This document shows, in pieces, positions 7,570 to 15,699 of a DNA stretch of 47,492 nt (the stretch's first letter is position 1; every line of letters starts with the position of its first letter). The position numbers were made by a program, and so were the translations under genes. The notes beneath the pieces are model-generated. The model had not been told where the DNA came from and ran no database searches. It worked only from the letters and a program-made list of their open reading frames with translations. Source of the stretch: Marinobacter shengliensis (lineage in GTDB: Bacteria; Pseudomonadota; Gammaproteobacteria; Pseudomonadales; Oleiphilaceae); contig NZ_PXNO01000012.1 of assembly GCF_003007715.1 (NCBI RefSeq), positions 1-47,492 on the forward strand. The letters run 5' to 3'.

Positions 7570-7629
7570 CCCTAACAAGGCCGGTCAGCTTGCCTTGGGC
7601 AGGATTTAATCCCGAGCGGCAGGTTAGTT
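7570..7629 (+). other. attC site of cassette 11, last site of the array
   Basis: 60 bp from CCCTAAC (7570-7576) to GTTAGTT (7623-7629). Arms TGCC-TTGGG and CCCGA-GC-GGCA pair around a GGATTTAATCC loop. The right core coincides with the first bases of the duplicated MFS gene end, so the outer boundary of the array lies at G^TTAGTT. Confidence 0.75.
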
Positions 7630-7808
7630 GCCCTCACTCGGGGCCTCGATTTTGACGGCCCGATAGGGCTCCCCTCCTCAGTCTGTAACTGATAATCATA
7701 AGCCGCCTGCAAGCCGGTTTCGTCCTCGCCCTGCTCTTCTGCGCCCTGTTCAAGGGAACGCGGGTAAAGCGGCGACAGCAGTGCCGCCAGTATGCCGATG
7801 GCGGCAAA
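7623..7808 (-). pseudogene. Duplicated, frameshifted 3' end of the MFS transporter gene
   Basis: About 186 bp matching 10617-10803, the last codons of the intact MFS gene, with seven differences by eye, about 96% identity. One difference is a single-base deletion in a C run (7670-7674) that shifts the frame, so the C-terminal residues no longer match. Homology begins at GTTAGTT and ends at GCGGCAAA. The open frame through it (7572-7895) is a chimera with unrelated flanking DNA and is not a real gene. Together with the intact copy it forms direct repeats around the effector/immunity genes. Confidence 0.9.
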
Positions 7809-7945
7809 AGCCAAGAACCCGCGTCGCTGGTCCGGTGATATCACAAACTTCAGCTTGCCGGAATCAGTGACTCTGAATCCGGAAAAGGCGGCCAATTGTT
7901 AAAGAGCTGATGACTTAAACGCGGCAGCTACGTTGACAGACTCCG

Positions 7946-8536
7946 CTACCACGGCGACGGCATACTTCCCTCATCAATCAACTCCTGAGTTTGCAATCGG
8001 TAGCCGCTTGGATCCCCTTCAACCACTTCGGCTTGGACATTTTCGATCAGCGGGGTGTGGAAATCGTGGCTGCGATCGTAATTGCAGGTGGAGCAAAAAG
8101 CCTTCCACCAGGCAAGCGCTTCTCCCTTACCTGAAAACCCAACAATCAGAGTATGGCTGTAGTCATCAAGCGGATAGTCCCGGTACCATTTGCGCAGTTT
8201 GTCATCAAGATCCTCTGGCAGCGAAAGGATAACTTCATAGAATGTCTGGGTCCGGTAGGAGAACCAGCGGGCATGCACGCTGCTGGGTGCAGGCTTGGGA
8301 CCCAATATGGCCACACCGCCTATTGGAGGGCGTTGATCAAAGCCATGTTCAATTCCCCCAGCCGGCACCCTCCAAGATTGATCAACGATTACTTCATCAA
8401 CCCAAACAGGCCACCCTTCAGGCCCTCCCGCCACGGACACGGCAAAGTCATATTCCCGAGGTTCCGAGGAGCAAGCTGTTACCAAGACCAGCAATAGAAA
8501 TGAAAAGGCTACCCTTGCCGTGATGTTATTGCGCAT
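7946..8536 (-). CDS. Lipoprotein, DUF2931-like, probable immunity protein of the adjacent effector
   Basis: 196 residues from ATG 8536, preferred over TTG 8542 because GGAG lies 6 bases upstream of it. The N-terminus is a lipoprotein signal: basic start, hydrophobic FLLLVLV and lipobox VTAC with the modified cysteine near residue 22. The mature protein has WPVWVDEVIVD, ARWFSYRTQTFYEVILSLP and WYRDYPLDDYSHTLIVGF, which fits my recollection of DUF2931 lipoproteins. It overlaps the 3' end of the PAAR-DUF2235 gene by 11 bases, the arrangement of effector-immunity pairs. Periplasmic lipoproteins are the usual immunity partners of secreted phospholipases of the Tle type. Immunity is inferred, not shown. 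Confidence 0.75.
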   Translation of the reverse strand: MRNNITARVAFSFLLLVLVTACSSEPREYDFAVSVAGGPEGWPVWVDEVIVDQSWRVPAGGIEHGFDQRPPIGGVAILGPKPAPSSVHARWFSYRTQTFYEVILSLPEDLDDKLRKWYRDYPLDDYSHTLIVGFSGKGEALAWWKAFCSTCNYDRSHDFHTPLIENVQAEVVEGDPSGYRLQTQELIDEGSMPSPW

Positions 8537-10268
8537 GAGCAACTCCTTTGCTGAGCGGGGTTATGGCCTTAGTTGGCCGGTTGAAAAACACTGTTCGATT
8601 ACCAGAGGGGTCCGGCTCCAGACCAAGCCGGTAGATGCTGTCAGAGGTGTGGATATATCGACCCAGGTAATCTCTTGACGCATCAAGTAATCCCCCACTT
8701 GTATGCCAACTGCTCAGCGCGGCCTGCAAGTCTTGAGGGATTTGGAAATCCTTGTTGTTGGTATTCATCTGCCTGAGTGGCACGTCGCTCTGCAACGCGA
8801 ATTCGTACATACGATGCAGGTTATAGATAGCCAATTCCTTACGGGTATGCCTACGCTCCTGCACGTGGATATCGCCATTTGGCTGTGGCACCGCCACCAC
8901 AGTCCGGCCTGGGCGCGCGTACTGTGCTTCAAGCTGTGGAATCGCTGTGCGCTGAGTATGGCCGCCGTCCGCAAGCCCCGAGTGGATGCCCAGAACGATC
9001 TTCTCAATATTCTCGAAGCCTTTGTCCGGGTTTTCATAACCGCCGCCCACATCGGAATGGGCACCCGGTACGGCTATTTCCGTAAAGTGTGATGGCCCAT
9101 TACCGTTGTCATTCATAATACTGCTCAATGGGAAATTCTTGCGGATCTCATGATGGGCCGTAAGGTGCACAACCCTCTCAGCACTGCTAGGCGAAAGGTT
9201 CAGATTAAAGTCCAGGTTGGCGTTGTCTCCGGGTAGGTAAAAACTACCCACAGTGTCAAACAGGCCAACAAAATTGACCCGCACCTTCACACCAGACGGA
9301 AAAGCAGGTACGGGTGTGACGCCAACCATTGGGGAGAACAAAGAGGCACCCTTAAACTGGGGCAGCAGGACCGTTTCCGGTTGTCCATTGATCAGATTGA
9401 CAAAATGCCGGGCCAGGGCCGCGCCACGGCTGAAGCCGAATACATCGAAGACCACTTCGTTGTAATCCCCAGCATGGATTTCATCTCGCATCCGCCTAAT
9501 CGCAATCTCTATCCTGTCATGGCCCCCTTCCGGCCCAATGCCCAACCCCAGACCCATCAAATCCTCCGAGGCCTCAAAGCCATTCGGAGTGTGCTTGCCA
9601 TCAATAGTACCCGGCCCACGAACATAGACCCTCCGGATATTAGTCGTCTCCCTGTAAAGGTCATACAACTTCGCCACATTCGTCACATCGCGGTTCGCCA
9701 GGATCTGGTCATTGCCCCGATGGTTGCCAGTGCCATCAATAAACACCCCCAGGCGAAGGGTTTTGCCAGACTCGTCAATAGACTTGGTGGCCTGAGAAGG
9801 GGTTGCGGCTGAGCCAGCCCCTCCACCATCGTGGCTGGACGTGCTATTGCGCAGCTGCGCGCCGGAAGAGGCCTTTGTGCCGTTTGTGTGTGTTTTTGCT
9901 GTACTGAATTCAGAGCCCAAAGGCGCGGAGTGAGAATTTGCCCCCGAAACACCAGAGAATGGCAATGGCGCATGGGTATCGCCTACCACCACGCTACTGC
10001 TGCCAATGGTGACTCCACCACAGGAAATCGCACCACCGGTTGTGGCAACGGGTAACCCGTTAATGAAAACCGTGCTTGAACCGGAAGCGATAGCACGCGG
10101 ATGAGGGGAATGCTTGGGTTTGGAGTGCAGGGCAAGTTGGTCACCTACCCGAGCGACGGGCTTGCCGTCGATGAATACATCCGGGGAACCATTGATTACC
10201 GGGGTGGGCGGAAAACCCTCGTGGTCGGTACCTAGATCCCCCAACAGCACAACTTTCTTGCCGCTCAT
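8526..10268 (-). CDS. PAAR-DUF2235 T6SS effector (Tle1-like phospholipase)
   Basis: 580 residues, ATG with AAGGAG upstream. Residues 1-105 are a PAAR-type tip domain (GSPDVFIDGKPVARVGD, then GSSTVFINGLPVATTGG). A Ser/Gly/Thr-rich linker follows to about 170. Residues 171-560 are a DUF2235 alpha/beta-hydrolase: LGVFIDGTGN at 173-182, nucleophile elbow GFSRG with Ser280, FDTVG with Asp338 and AHSDVGGGY with His404/Asp406. Tle1-type effectors of this family are phospholipases delivered by the T6SS into the periplasm of rivals. Fusion to PAAR means it rides on the spike tip itself. No vgrG or other T6SS gene lies nearby, so it is an orphan effector. The C-terminal AHAQ end overlaps the immunity gene. 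Confidence 0.88.
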   Translation of the reverse strand: MSGKKVVLLGDLGTDHEGFPPTPVINGSPDVFIDGKPVARVGDQLALHSKPKHSPHPRAIASGSSTVFINGLPVATTGGAISCGGVTIGSSSVVVGDTHAPLPFSGVSGANSHSAPLGSEFSTAKTHTNGTKASSGAQLRNSTSSHDGGGAGSAATPSQATKSIDESGKTLRLGVFIDGTGNHRGNDQILANRDVTNVAKLYDLYRETTNIRRVYVRGPGTIDGKHTPNGFEASEDLMGLGLGIGPEGGHDRIEIAIRRMRDEIHAGDYNEVVFDVFGFSRGAALARHFVNLINGQPETVLLPQFKGASLFSPMVGVTPVPAFPSGVKVRVNFVGLFDTVGSFYLPGDNANLDFNLNLSPSSAERVVHLTAHHEIRKNFPLSSIMNDNGNGPSHFTEIAVPGAHSDVGGGYENPDKGFENIEKIVLGIHSGLADGGHTQRTAIPQLEAQYARPGRTVVAVPQPNGDIHVQERRHTRKELAIYNLHRMYEFALQSDVPLRQMNTNNKDFQIPQDLQAALSSWHTSGGLLDASRDYLGRYIHTSDSIYRLGLEPDPSGNRTVFFNRPTKAITPLSKGVAHAQ

Positions 10269-10617
10269 GGCTTTGCTCCTTGCTTCTTCCTTGATGCCCG
10301 GGAAACAATCCCGAACTCTCCTTGATGGGCAGCTCTGCCCCTATGCCTACCCTCTTCAGAGTTGCATGTGCTCCATATGCTGTGGAAGTGTATCAGCATC
10401 GCTCGATTTCAAGAAAGCCTCTACGCTCTCTCCGCTTCACAGATGGCTTAGAAACTCATGCCGGGATGCCAATAGGTGCGCACTCTGCTAGATTCGCCCT
10501 ATAAAGATGTCTTTATCAAGGTGGTCACTCCAGTCACAAGGCAATTGTAGTGGTTCACTGAAACCGAGATATCAACATGGAGCAGACGTTTTACCTTAGT
10601 CGTCTTCAGGATCATAG
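10269..10617. other. Intergenic region between effector and MFS gene
   Basis: 349 bp without a convincing gene. It must hold the promoter for the minus-strand effector operon. The visible structure is a perfect 7-bp inverted repeat ATAAAGA-TG-TCTTTAT at 10501-10516. Small open frames on the plus strand here (for example 10322-10504) lack ribosome-binding sites and recognisable products. Confidence 0.5.
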
Positions 10618-11895
10618 TTAGTTACCCTCACTCGGTGCTTCGATTTTGACGGCCCGATACGGCTCCCCCTCCTCAGTCTGCAACTGATAATCATAAGCCG
10701 CCTGCAAGCCGGTTTCGTCCTCGCCCTGCTCTTCTGCGCCCTGTTCAAGGGAGCGCGGGTAAAGCGGCGACAGCAGTGCCGCCAGTATGCCGATGGCGGC
10801 AAACATGGCAAACGCATCCGCATAACTGAACTCGTTCACCAACATACCCACGATGGGCGAGCCGACGGCCTGGCCAAGGGATACCGATATAAAGGGTAAC
10901 ACCGGCCCCACAGACAACCGGCCGGGTAGCAGGCGGATGCCGGTCATCAGGTACAGGCCGGTCAGGCTCATGTAGGCCAGGCCAAATACCAGGGCGGAAA
11001 ACACCGCAATCACTATATTGCCGGGGCTGGCGGCCAGCAGGGCCAGGCTGGCAGACAGCATCATCAGCATCAGGGCCTGGGTGATGGGTGGGTTGTTGCG
11101 ATCGGCAAGGTCTGCAACCACGGCACCGCCCAGCCCAGCCAGGCCTACCCCCAGCCACAGCCAGCCGGTGGAACCCGATGGCAAGTCTCCCACGGTAACC
11201 GCCAGGTCCGGCGCAAAAATCCAGTACGCGGCAGACACAAAGCCCATCACGAAGGCAAACCCTGAGAGCCGCAGCAGGCGCACCCACTGCAGGGTAGTAA
11301 TGGCAGGCGGCGGCGCTGCGTTCGCCGGCATGACTCGTGAAACCGAGGGGATTAAATACCAGGTTGCCAACACCCCGATAATGGCCAAAACCGCGAAGGA
11401 GAAATAGGCATAACGCCAGGCCCCGGCCAGTAACAGAATGGCCGACGCAGCAATCACCACACCCACACTGGTACCGGCGTTCATCACCGAGCTCACGCGC
11501 CCATGCAGGGAGCGTTTTACCAGCGCCTGCATGGCGGCGGTCAGTGCCGGCATCATCAAGCCGGTGCAGATACCACAAGCGACTACGCCCACACCCAGCG
11601 ACAAAACGCCCGCCGCCTGGCTGATCAACACCAGGCCCACTGCACCAAAGCCACCAGACAGCACCGCCGTGTTGCGGGCGCCCAAGCGATCAGCCGCCAG
11701 CGGCGCGACCAGGGTAGCCAGGATAAAACTGATGAGGGGAAGCGCGCCGATGATGCCGATCATGTCTGGCGAGAGTTCCAGCTCCGCCCGGATCGGCGGC
11801 ACGAACAAGCCGAAGGCAAAGCGGGCCAGCCCGAAGCTGATGGCTATCAGGGCGGCACCCAGAAGAGCAAACGAGGTACTTGAAGGAAACTTCAT
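10618..11895 (-). CDS. MFS transporter (YbfB/YjiJ-like)
   Basis: 425 residues, ATG preceded by GGAGGTGAC. The hydrophobicity pattern gives twelve membrane helices. Helix 1 has the ISFGLARFAFGLFVPPIR block typical of the YbfB/YjiJ group of major-facilitator proteins, and the loop between helices 2 and 3 has a degenerate ADRLGAR motif. Probable inner-membrane exporter with unknown substrate. It lies 37 bases downstream of a LysR regulator on the same strand and is likely co-transcribed with it. The C-terminal 30 residues are hydrophilic and acidic. Its 3' end exists in a second, damaged copy at 7623-7808. Confidence 0.9.
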   Translation of the reverse strand: MKFPSSTSFALLGAALIAISFGLARFAFGLFVPPIRAELELSPDMIGIIGALPLISFILATLVAPLAADRLGARNTAVLSGGFGAVGLVLISQAAGVLSLGVGVVACGICTGLMMPALTAAMQALVKRSLHGRVSSVMNAGTSVGVVIAASAILLLAGAWRYAYFSFAVLAIIGVLATWYLIPSVSRVMPANAAPPPAITTLQWVRLLRLSGFAFVMGFVSAAYWIFAPDLAVTVGDLPSGSTGWLWLGVGLAGLGGAVVADLADRNNPPITQALMLMMLSASLALLAASPGNIVIAVFSALVFGLAYMSLTGLYLMTGIRLLPGRLSVGPVLPFISVSLGQAVGSPIVGMLVNEFSYADAFAMFAAIGILAALLSPLYPRSLEQGAEEQGEDETGLQAAYDYQLQTEEGEPYRAVKIEAPSEGN

Positions 11896-11932
11896 GTCAC
11901 CTCCGGCAGGCTACTGTAAATTTACGGCGGCA

Positions 11933-12823
11933 CTACACAGCGTCTGGCAACGTTGCCACCAGGAAGTCCACCAACGCCCTCACCTTGGGCGTCACGAACT
12001 TGCGGGTGGGATAAACCGCATACACCCCCAGCTCGGTAGAGCAGTATTCCGGCAGCAACTCCACCAGCCTGCCCGAGTCCAGATCATCACGCAACAGGAA
12101 GCTCGGCTGGTACACCACCCCCTGGTGGGCCACAGCGGCGGCGCAACAGGTGTCACCGTTGTTGGCGTACATCCAAGGGCGTACCCGCGTACTTACCGGC
12201 CCCTCCGGCCCCTGAAACTGCCATTCGTTACCGCTGGCCAGGTTGCTGTAGGCAATGACCTTGTGGTGCATCAGGTCTTCAGGCGTTTCGGGTGCACCGT
12301 GCGCCCGGATGTATTCGGGCGAGGCGCACACCATCAGCCGGGTGTTGGTGAGGCGACGGCTCACCAGGGTGGAGGTTCGCAGGCTGGCAATACGAATGGC
12401 CAGGTCAAAGCCTTCTTCAACGATATCCACGATGCGATCAGACAACTCGATGTTCAGTTCCACCTCCGGAAACCGGGCGTGGAACTCACCCCACAGCGGG
12501 CCCAGGTGTCGAATACCGAAACTCACCGGTGCGTTGATGCGCAGCACCCCTTTGGCCACGCTGGTGCGCGAGGTCAGTTCTGCTTCGGCCTCTTCCACCC
12601 CCGCCAGCAGTTCCCGGCAACGAACGTAAAACACCTCCCCTTCCGCTGTCAGGGACAACCGCCGGGTGGTGCGGTGTAGCAGCCGCACGGTAAGGCGCGA
12701 CTCCAGCTCGTTGATGTAGCGCGATACGGCAGCCTTGGACATACCCATGGTCTCGGAGGCGGCGACAAAACTGCCGGCTTCCACAACGGCGCAGAAGGTC
12801 TGCATTTCCAGTAATCGATCCAT
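11933..12823 (-). CDS. LysR-family transcriptional regulator
   Basis: 296 residues, ATG 12823. N-terminal winged helix-turn-helix at about 1-60 (FCAVVEAGSFVAASETMGMSKAAVSRYINELE) followed by the periplasmic-binding-like effector domain at 90-295. The sequence resembles the large AaeR/DmlR-like group of proteobacterial LysR regulators. It heads an MFS gene on its own strand and is divergent from doxX at 12933, so it probably controls either or both from the 109-bp region between. A TTC-N8-GAA half-site pair at about 12833-12846 in that region fits the LysR-box pattern. Inducer unknown. Confidence 0.93.
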   Translation of the reverse strand: MDRLLEMQTFCAVVEAGSFVAASETMGMSKAAVSRYINELESRLTVRLLHRTTRRLSLTAEGEVFYVRCRELLAGVEEAEAELTSRTSVAKGVLRINAPVSFGIRHLGPLWGEFHARFPEVELNIELSDRIVDIVEEGFDLAIRIASLRTSTLVSRRLTNTRLMVCASPEYIRAHGAPETPEDLMHHKVIAYSNLASGNEWQFQGPEGPVSTRVRPWMYANNGDTCCAAAVAHQGVVYQPSFLLRDDLDSGRLVELLPEYCSTELGVYAVYPTRKFVTPKVRALVDFLVATLPDAV

Positions 12824-12932
12824 CTTATTGTTCCACTTTTTGAAACAGTCAATCTATTAAACGTATGTTTATCCCAAAAATAGATCCCCGTAAAGTAGCC
12901 CCATACTCAACCACACAGAAGGAAGCACGATT
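12824..12932. promoter_or_regulatory. Divergent promoter region LysR / doxX
   Basis: 109 bp between divergent starts, AT-rich compared with its surroundings. It contains a TGTTCCA...TGAAACA imperfect dyad directly upstream of the LysR start, a plausible autoregulatory LysR site. No sharp -35/-10 pair is obvious on either side. Confidence 0.5.
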
Positions 12933-13373
12933 ATGAACAACGCACTCATCAACAAACTGCTCGATACCAACGCTGGCTGGGGCGCCCTAGCCCTGCGTAT
13001 TCCGGTAGGCATTATCTTCGCCGCCCACGGTGCCCAGAAGCTGTTCGGCTGGTTCGGAGGCTACGGCCTTGAAGGCACCGGGCAATGGATGGATTCTATT
13101 GGTTTAAGCCCGGGCTACCTGATGGCCTTGCTGGCCGGCGGTACGGAGTTCTTTGGCGGTCTTGCGCTGATCATCGGCCTGCTGGTTCGCCCAGCCAGCG
13201 CGGCTCTGGCCTTCGCCATGGTGATTGCCATTTTCAGCGTGCACATCCAGAACGGCCTGTTTATGAGCAACAATGGCTACGAATTCGGACTGGCCTTGCT
13301 GGCGGCTTCTGTTTCGCTGATGTTCAGCGGAGCCGGGCGCGCATCGGTTGACCGGCTTGTGGCCGCTCGCTAA
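12933..13373 (+). CDS. DoxX-family membrane protein
   Basis: 146 residues, ATG with GAAGGAAG upstream. Four predicted membrane helices. Family features are the N-terminal ALRIPVGIIFAAHGAQKLFGWFGGYG and the GGTEFFGGLALIIGLLVRPASAAL block. DoxX-like proteins sit in the inner membrane and are linked to redox or respiratory functions; the exact reaction is unknown here. A LigB-type dioxygenase gene follows 37 bases downstream on the same strand, a common pairing in proteobacteria, and a LysR regulator is divergent. Confidence 0.92.
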   Translation: MNNALINKLLDTNAGWGALALRIPVGIIFAAHGAQKLFGWFGGYGLEGTGQWMDSIGLSPGYLMALLAGGTEFFGGLALIIGLLVRPASAALAFAMVIAIFSVHIQNGLFMSNNGYEFGLALLAASVSLMFSGAGRASVDRLVAAR

Positions 13374-13410
13374 ACAGTACACCGAACTCAACCCAAAGGA
13401 GCAACGCGCC

Positions 13411-14175
13411 ATGACCAGTCTGTTCGTATCCCACGGCGCCCCCACCTTTGCACTGGAGCCGGGCCTGGCAGGCCCGGCCCTCACCAGGCTGGGGCAGCAA
13501 CTTCCACGGCCGGCTGCTGTGCTGGTGGTGTCGCCCCACTGGATGACGCCCGAGGTGCGGGTAGGCCTTGCCGAAACACCGGCAACCATCCACGACTTCA
13601 ACGGTTTCGAACCCGCGCTTTATGAGCTCGAGTACACGGCTCCGGGCCACCCGGCTTTTGCCAGAATGGCGCTTTCTCTCCTTGAGGAAGCGGGCTGGAA
13701 GCCAGTCGCCGACGCTCAACGCGGCCTCGACCACGGGGCTTGGGTGCCGTTGCGGCATCTTTACCCGGATGCGTCCGTGCCGGTATTTCAGGTATCCCTG
13801 CCGGATTGGCTCGACAGCCACTCTGTCTGGCGCCTGGGCCAGACGCTCGCCCCTTTGCAAAAAGAGGGTGTTCTGATCGTCGGCTCCGGCAGCCTGACCC
13901 ACAACCTGTATGAGGTCCGCTGGCGCGACGAACAGGCAAGCGAGTACGCCCGGGACTTCAGCCACTGGATTCGGGAAGCGGCGATTGCAGGCGATCACGA
14001 GCGACTGGTAAACGCCCTGACCCTGGCTCCCCATGCTCGCCGCGCACACCCCACGGTTGAGCATTTCCTGCCGCTACTGGTTGCCCTTGGAGCTGCTGAT
14101 TCCAATGCCCCGGCCACGGTTATTGAAGGTGGCATTGAGCACGGGGTGCTTTCGATGGATTCGTTTGTTTTCTGA
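13411..14175 (+). CDS. LigB/DODA-type extradiol dioxygenase (YgiD-like)
   Basis: 254 residues. The start is ATG 13411 with AAAGGAG upstream and family alignment beginning at MTSLFVSHGAPTF; an earlier in-frame start at 13348 overlaps doxX. Metal-ligand blocks are visible: SHGAP (His8), SPHW (His43), SGSLTHNL and a C-terminal GGIEHG. Family members are single-domain, zinc- or iron-dependent 4,5-DOPA dioxygenase-like enzymes opening catechol rings. The physiological substrate in bacteria is usually unknown. Likely co-transcribed with doxX. It converges on the GGDEF gene. Confidence 0.92.
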   Translation: MTSLFVSHGAPTFALEPGLAGPALTRLGQQLPRPAAVLVVSPHWMTPEVRVGLAETPATIHDFNGFEPALYELEYTAPGHPAFARMALSLLEEAGWKPVADAQRGLDHGAWVPLRHLYPDASVPVFQVSLPDWLDSHSVWRLGQTLAPLQKEGVLIVGSGSLTHNLYEVRWRDEQASEYARDFSHWIREAAIAGDHERLVNALTLAPHARRAHPTVEHFLPLLVALGAADSNAPATVIEGGIEHGVLSMDSFVF

Positions 14176-14208
14176 GGGGCGGCTCCACACTGCATCCGAA
14201 AATTCCCG

Positions 14209-14229
14209 GTCGGCTTGAAAAGGGCCGAC
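14209..14229. terminator. Possible bidirectional terminator hairpin
   Basis: Inverted repeat GTCGGC / GCCGAC (14209-14214, 14224-14229) in the 64 bp between the convergent dioxygenase and cyclase genes, followed by AAAA on the right. Short stem, weak evidence. Confidence 0.4.
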
Positions 14230-14239
14230 TAAAACCCGT

Positions 14240-15589
14240 TCAGAGTCCCCGTTTCTGCTCGTACATTTTCGAATCGGCGCGCCCAAGCAGGTTGCGCGCC
14301 GTGTGGCCGTCTTCGGGGTACAAGGCAACACCCACGCTGAGGGAAATCAGCACCCTCTGGCCTCCCAGCACCATGGGCGCGGCCATTACCTCGCGGATTT
14401 TGCCAACAGCAGCATCCGCAGCGGCAAGATCGCCGATGTCGGTTAACAACACGGTGAATTCGTCACCGCCCATGCGCGCTACGGTGTCTGTTTCGCGGGT
14501 GCACTGTTCCAGCCGGCGCGCGGTTTCGATCAGCAGCTGGTCGCCTGCCTCATGGCCCAGGTTGTCGTTGATCTGTTTGAAATCGTTGAGGTCCAGATAC
14601 AACAGGGCTACGTGGCTGTTATGCCGGCTGGCTGACTTCAATGCGGTTTCCAGCCGATCGTAAAACAGTGATCGGTTAGTCAAACCAGTCAGGGGGTCGT
14701 GGTGCGCAAGAAAACGCAGGTGATCTTCCGCGCGCTTACGTTCGACAACGGTCGCAACCTGGGCAGCAACGAACTGAAGCAGCTCCTGGTCCTCAGCGCG
14801 GTAATGGGTGTGTTCTGAATGGCTCTCAATCACCAGCGCGCCCAGTACCGACTCGTTTGAGATCAGAGGCACACCCAGCCAGTTCTTGGGGCCAGGCGCG
14901 TTCAATCCATCCATCGTTATCGCCCCAAGACCCGGTTGATAGGGATCCCGTGAGGTCAGTATGGCCTGTCCGGAGCCGATCACCTCGGCCAGCGTGGTGC
15001 CGGGTTGCATCGAGCCTTCAATCCAGTCATTGGAGCCATCGGCTGACCAGTCCGGAACGGTCAACACCGCCTTCACCGGATCGTAGAAAACCAGGTGCAG
15101 ATCGTTGTGCGGAAACAGCTCTGTAATCACCTGCCGCACACCGTCGCAGATCCCACGCAGGCTATCGGCAGCGTGTGTGGCTTCCGATATTCGGTAGAGC
15201 GCATCCCGGGTTTGATTGGCGCGCCGCAGAGACGTCACATTGCGGGCCAGGCCAATTCGCAATCGGTCGTCTTCTGACCAGCGCGCAGACCATAATATAT
15301 GAACCGCATGGCCCTCTTTATGGAGGTATCGGTTTTCAAAGTTGGTGTGGGCCTGGCCCTGCATAACGCGCTTGGCTTCTGCGCGGGTGCGCTCACGGTC
15401 ATCGGGATGAAGGTAATCGAAAATCAACGTGCCGATCATTTCAGAGGCGGTGTACCCCAGCAGTGCCTCGCAGGCGTCGCTGACAAACACAATGTTCCCG
15501 AATTCATCCACAACGAATACTGGATCTAGCAACAGATTAACCAGCTTGGGATACAGGGTTTCAAGATCGACAGGCATAGGCGCAGCCAT
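14240..15589 (-). CDS. Diguanylate cyclase with PAS and GAF sensor domains
   Basis: 449 residues, cytoplasmic, no membrane helix. PAS domain at about 15-120, GAF domain at about 130-285 (HLVFYDP, KNWLGVPL, LGALVIESH), then GGDEF at 295-445. The active-site motif GGDEF is intact at 374-378, and an RxxD inhibitory site (RETD, 365-368) lies five residues before it, so c-di-GMP synthesis with product inhibition is expected. No EAL domain. A soluble sensor of redox or small molecules is likely, ligand unknown. It stands alone between convergent and same-strand neighbours. Confidence 0.95.
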   Translation of the reverse strand: MAAPMPVDLETLYPKLVNLLLDPVFVVDEFGNIVFVSDACEALLGYTASEMIGTLIFDYLHPDDRERTRAEAKRVMQGQAHTNFENRYLHKEGHAVHILWSARWSEDDRLRIGLARNVTSLRRANQTRDALYRISEATHAADSLRGICDGVRQVITELFPHNDLHLVFYDPVKAVLTVPDWSADGSNDWIEGSMQPGTTLAEVIGSGQAILTSRDPYQPGLGAITMDGLNAPGPKNWLGVPLISNESVLGALVIESHSEHTHYRAEDQELLQFVAAQVATVVERKRAEDHLRFLAHHDPLTGLTNRSLFYDRLETALKSASRHNSHVALLYLDLNDFKQINDNLGHEAGDQLLIETARRLEQCTRETDTVARMGGDEFTVLLTDIGDLAAADAAVGKIREVMAAPMVLGGQRVLISLSVGVALYPEDGHTARNLLGRADSKMYEQKRGL

Positions 15590-15699
15590 TTACTTCACAT
15601 GTGAAAGCATATTTCACTAGCATAATCTGGAATGGGCGCAACGGATAGCCACTTATACGCCAGAGGGCAAACACGCAAAGCCTGCCTAATCTCAGCTGA

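Larger units (their letters stand above)
1..7622 (+). mobile_element. Integron gene-cassette array (eleven cassettes, integrase not in window)
   Basis: The segment is a chain of short genes, each followed by an imperfect palindrome bounded by an RYYYAAC-type core on the left and a GTT-type core on the right. Each cassette's opening core is the exact reverse complement of the core that starts its own attC: GTTAGGC/GCCTAAC, GTTATAA/TTATAAC, GTTAGGC/GCCTAAC, GTTAAAT/ATTTAAC, GTTAAAA/TTTTAAC, GTTAACA/TGTTAAC, GTTATGT/ACATAAC, GTTAGAT/ATCTAAC, GTTAACC/GGTTAAC, GTTAATC/GATTAAC, GTTAGGG/CCCTAAC. This is what cassette excision and insertion by an IntI recombinase produces. The array reads rightward, so attI and intI would lie left of base 1. 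It may instead be an integrase-less cluster. Ten cassettes carry sense genes and the last carries an antisense toxin-antitoxin pair. The cassette genes are visibly more AT-rich than the catabolic operons at 30-36 kb. Confidence 0.95.

Noticed and set aside
7809..7890. Sequence with CCGGAATC and CCGGAAAAGGCGG strings that resembles ends of some IS21-type elements
   Set aside because: No transposase, no second end and no target duplication can be seen, so the likeness is too weak to call an insertion sequence.
7572..7895. 107-residue open frame over the duplicated MFS end
   Set aside because: It joins foreign DNA, a piece of the MFS C-terminus and a frameshifted tail; no ribosome-binding site and no family. 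Treated as a pseudogene scar.
11438..12679. 413-residue open frame antisense to the MFS and LysR genes
   Set aside because: The opposite strand codes for two well-conserved families across the whole stretch.
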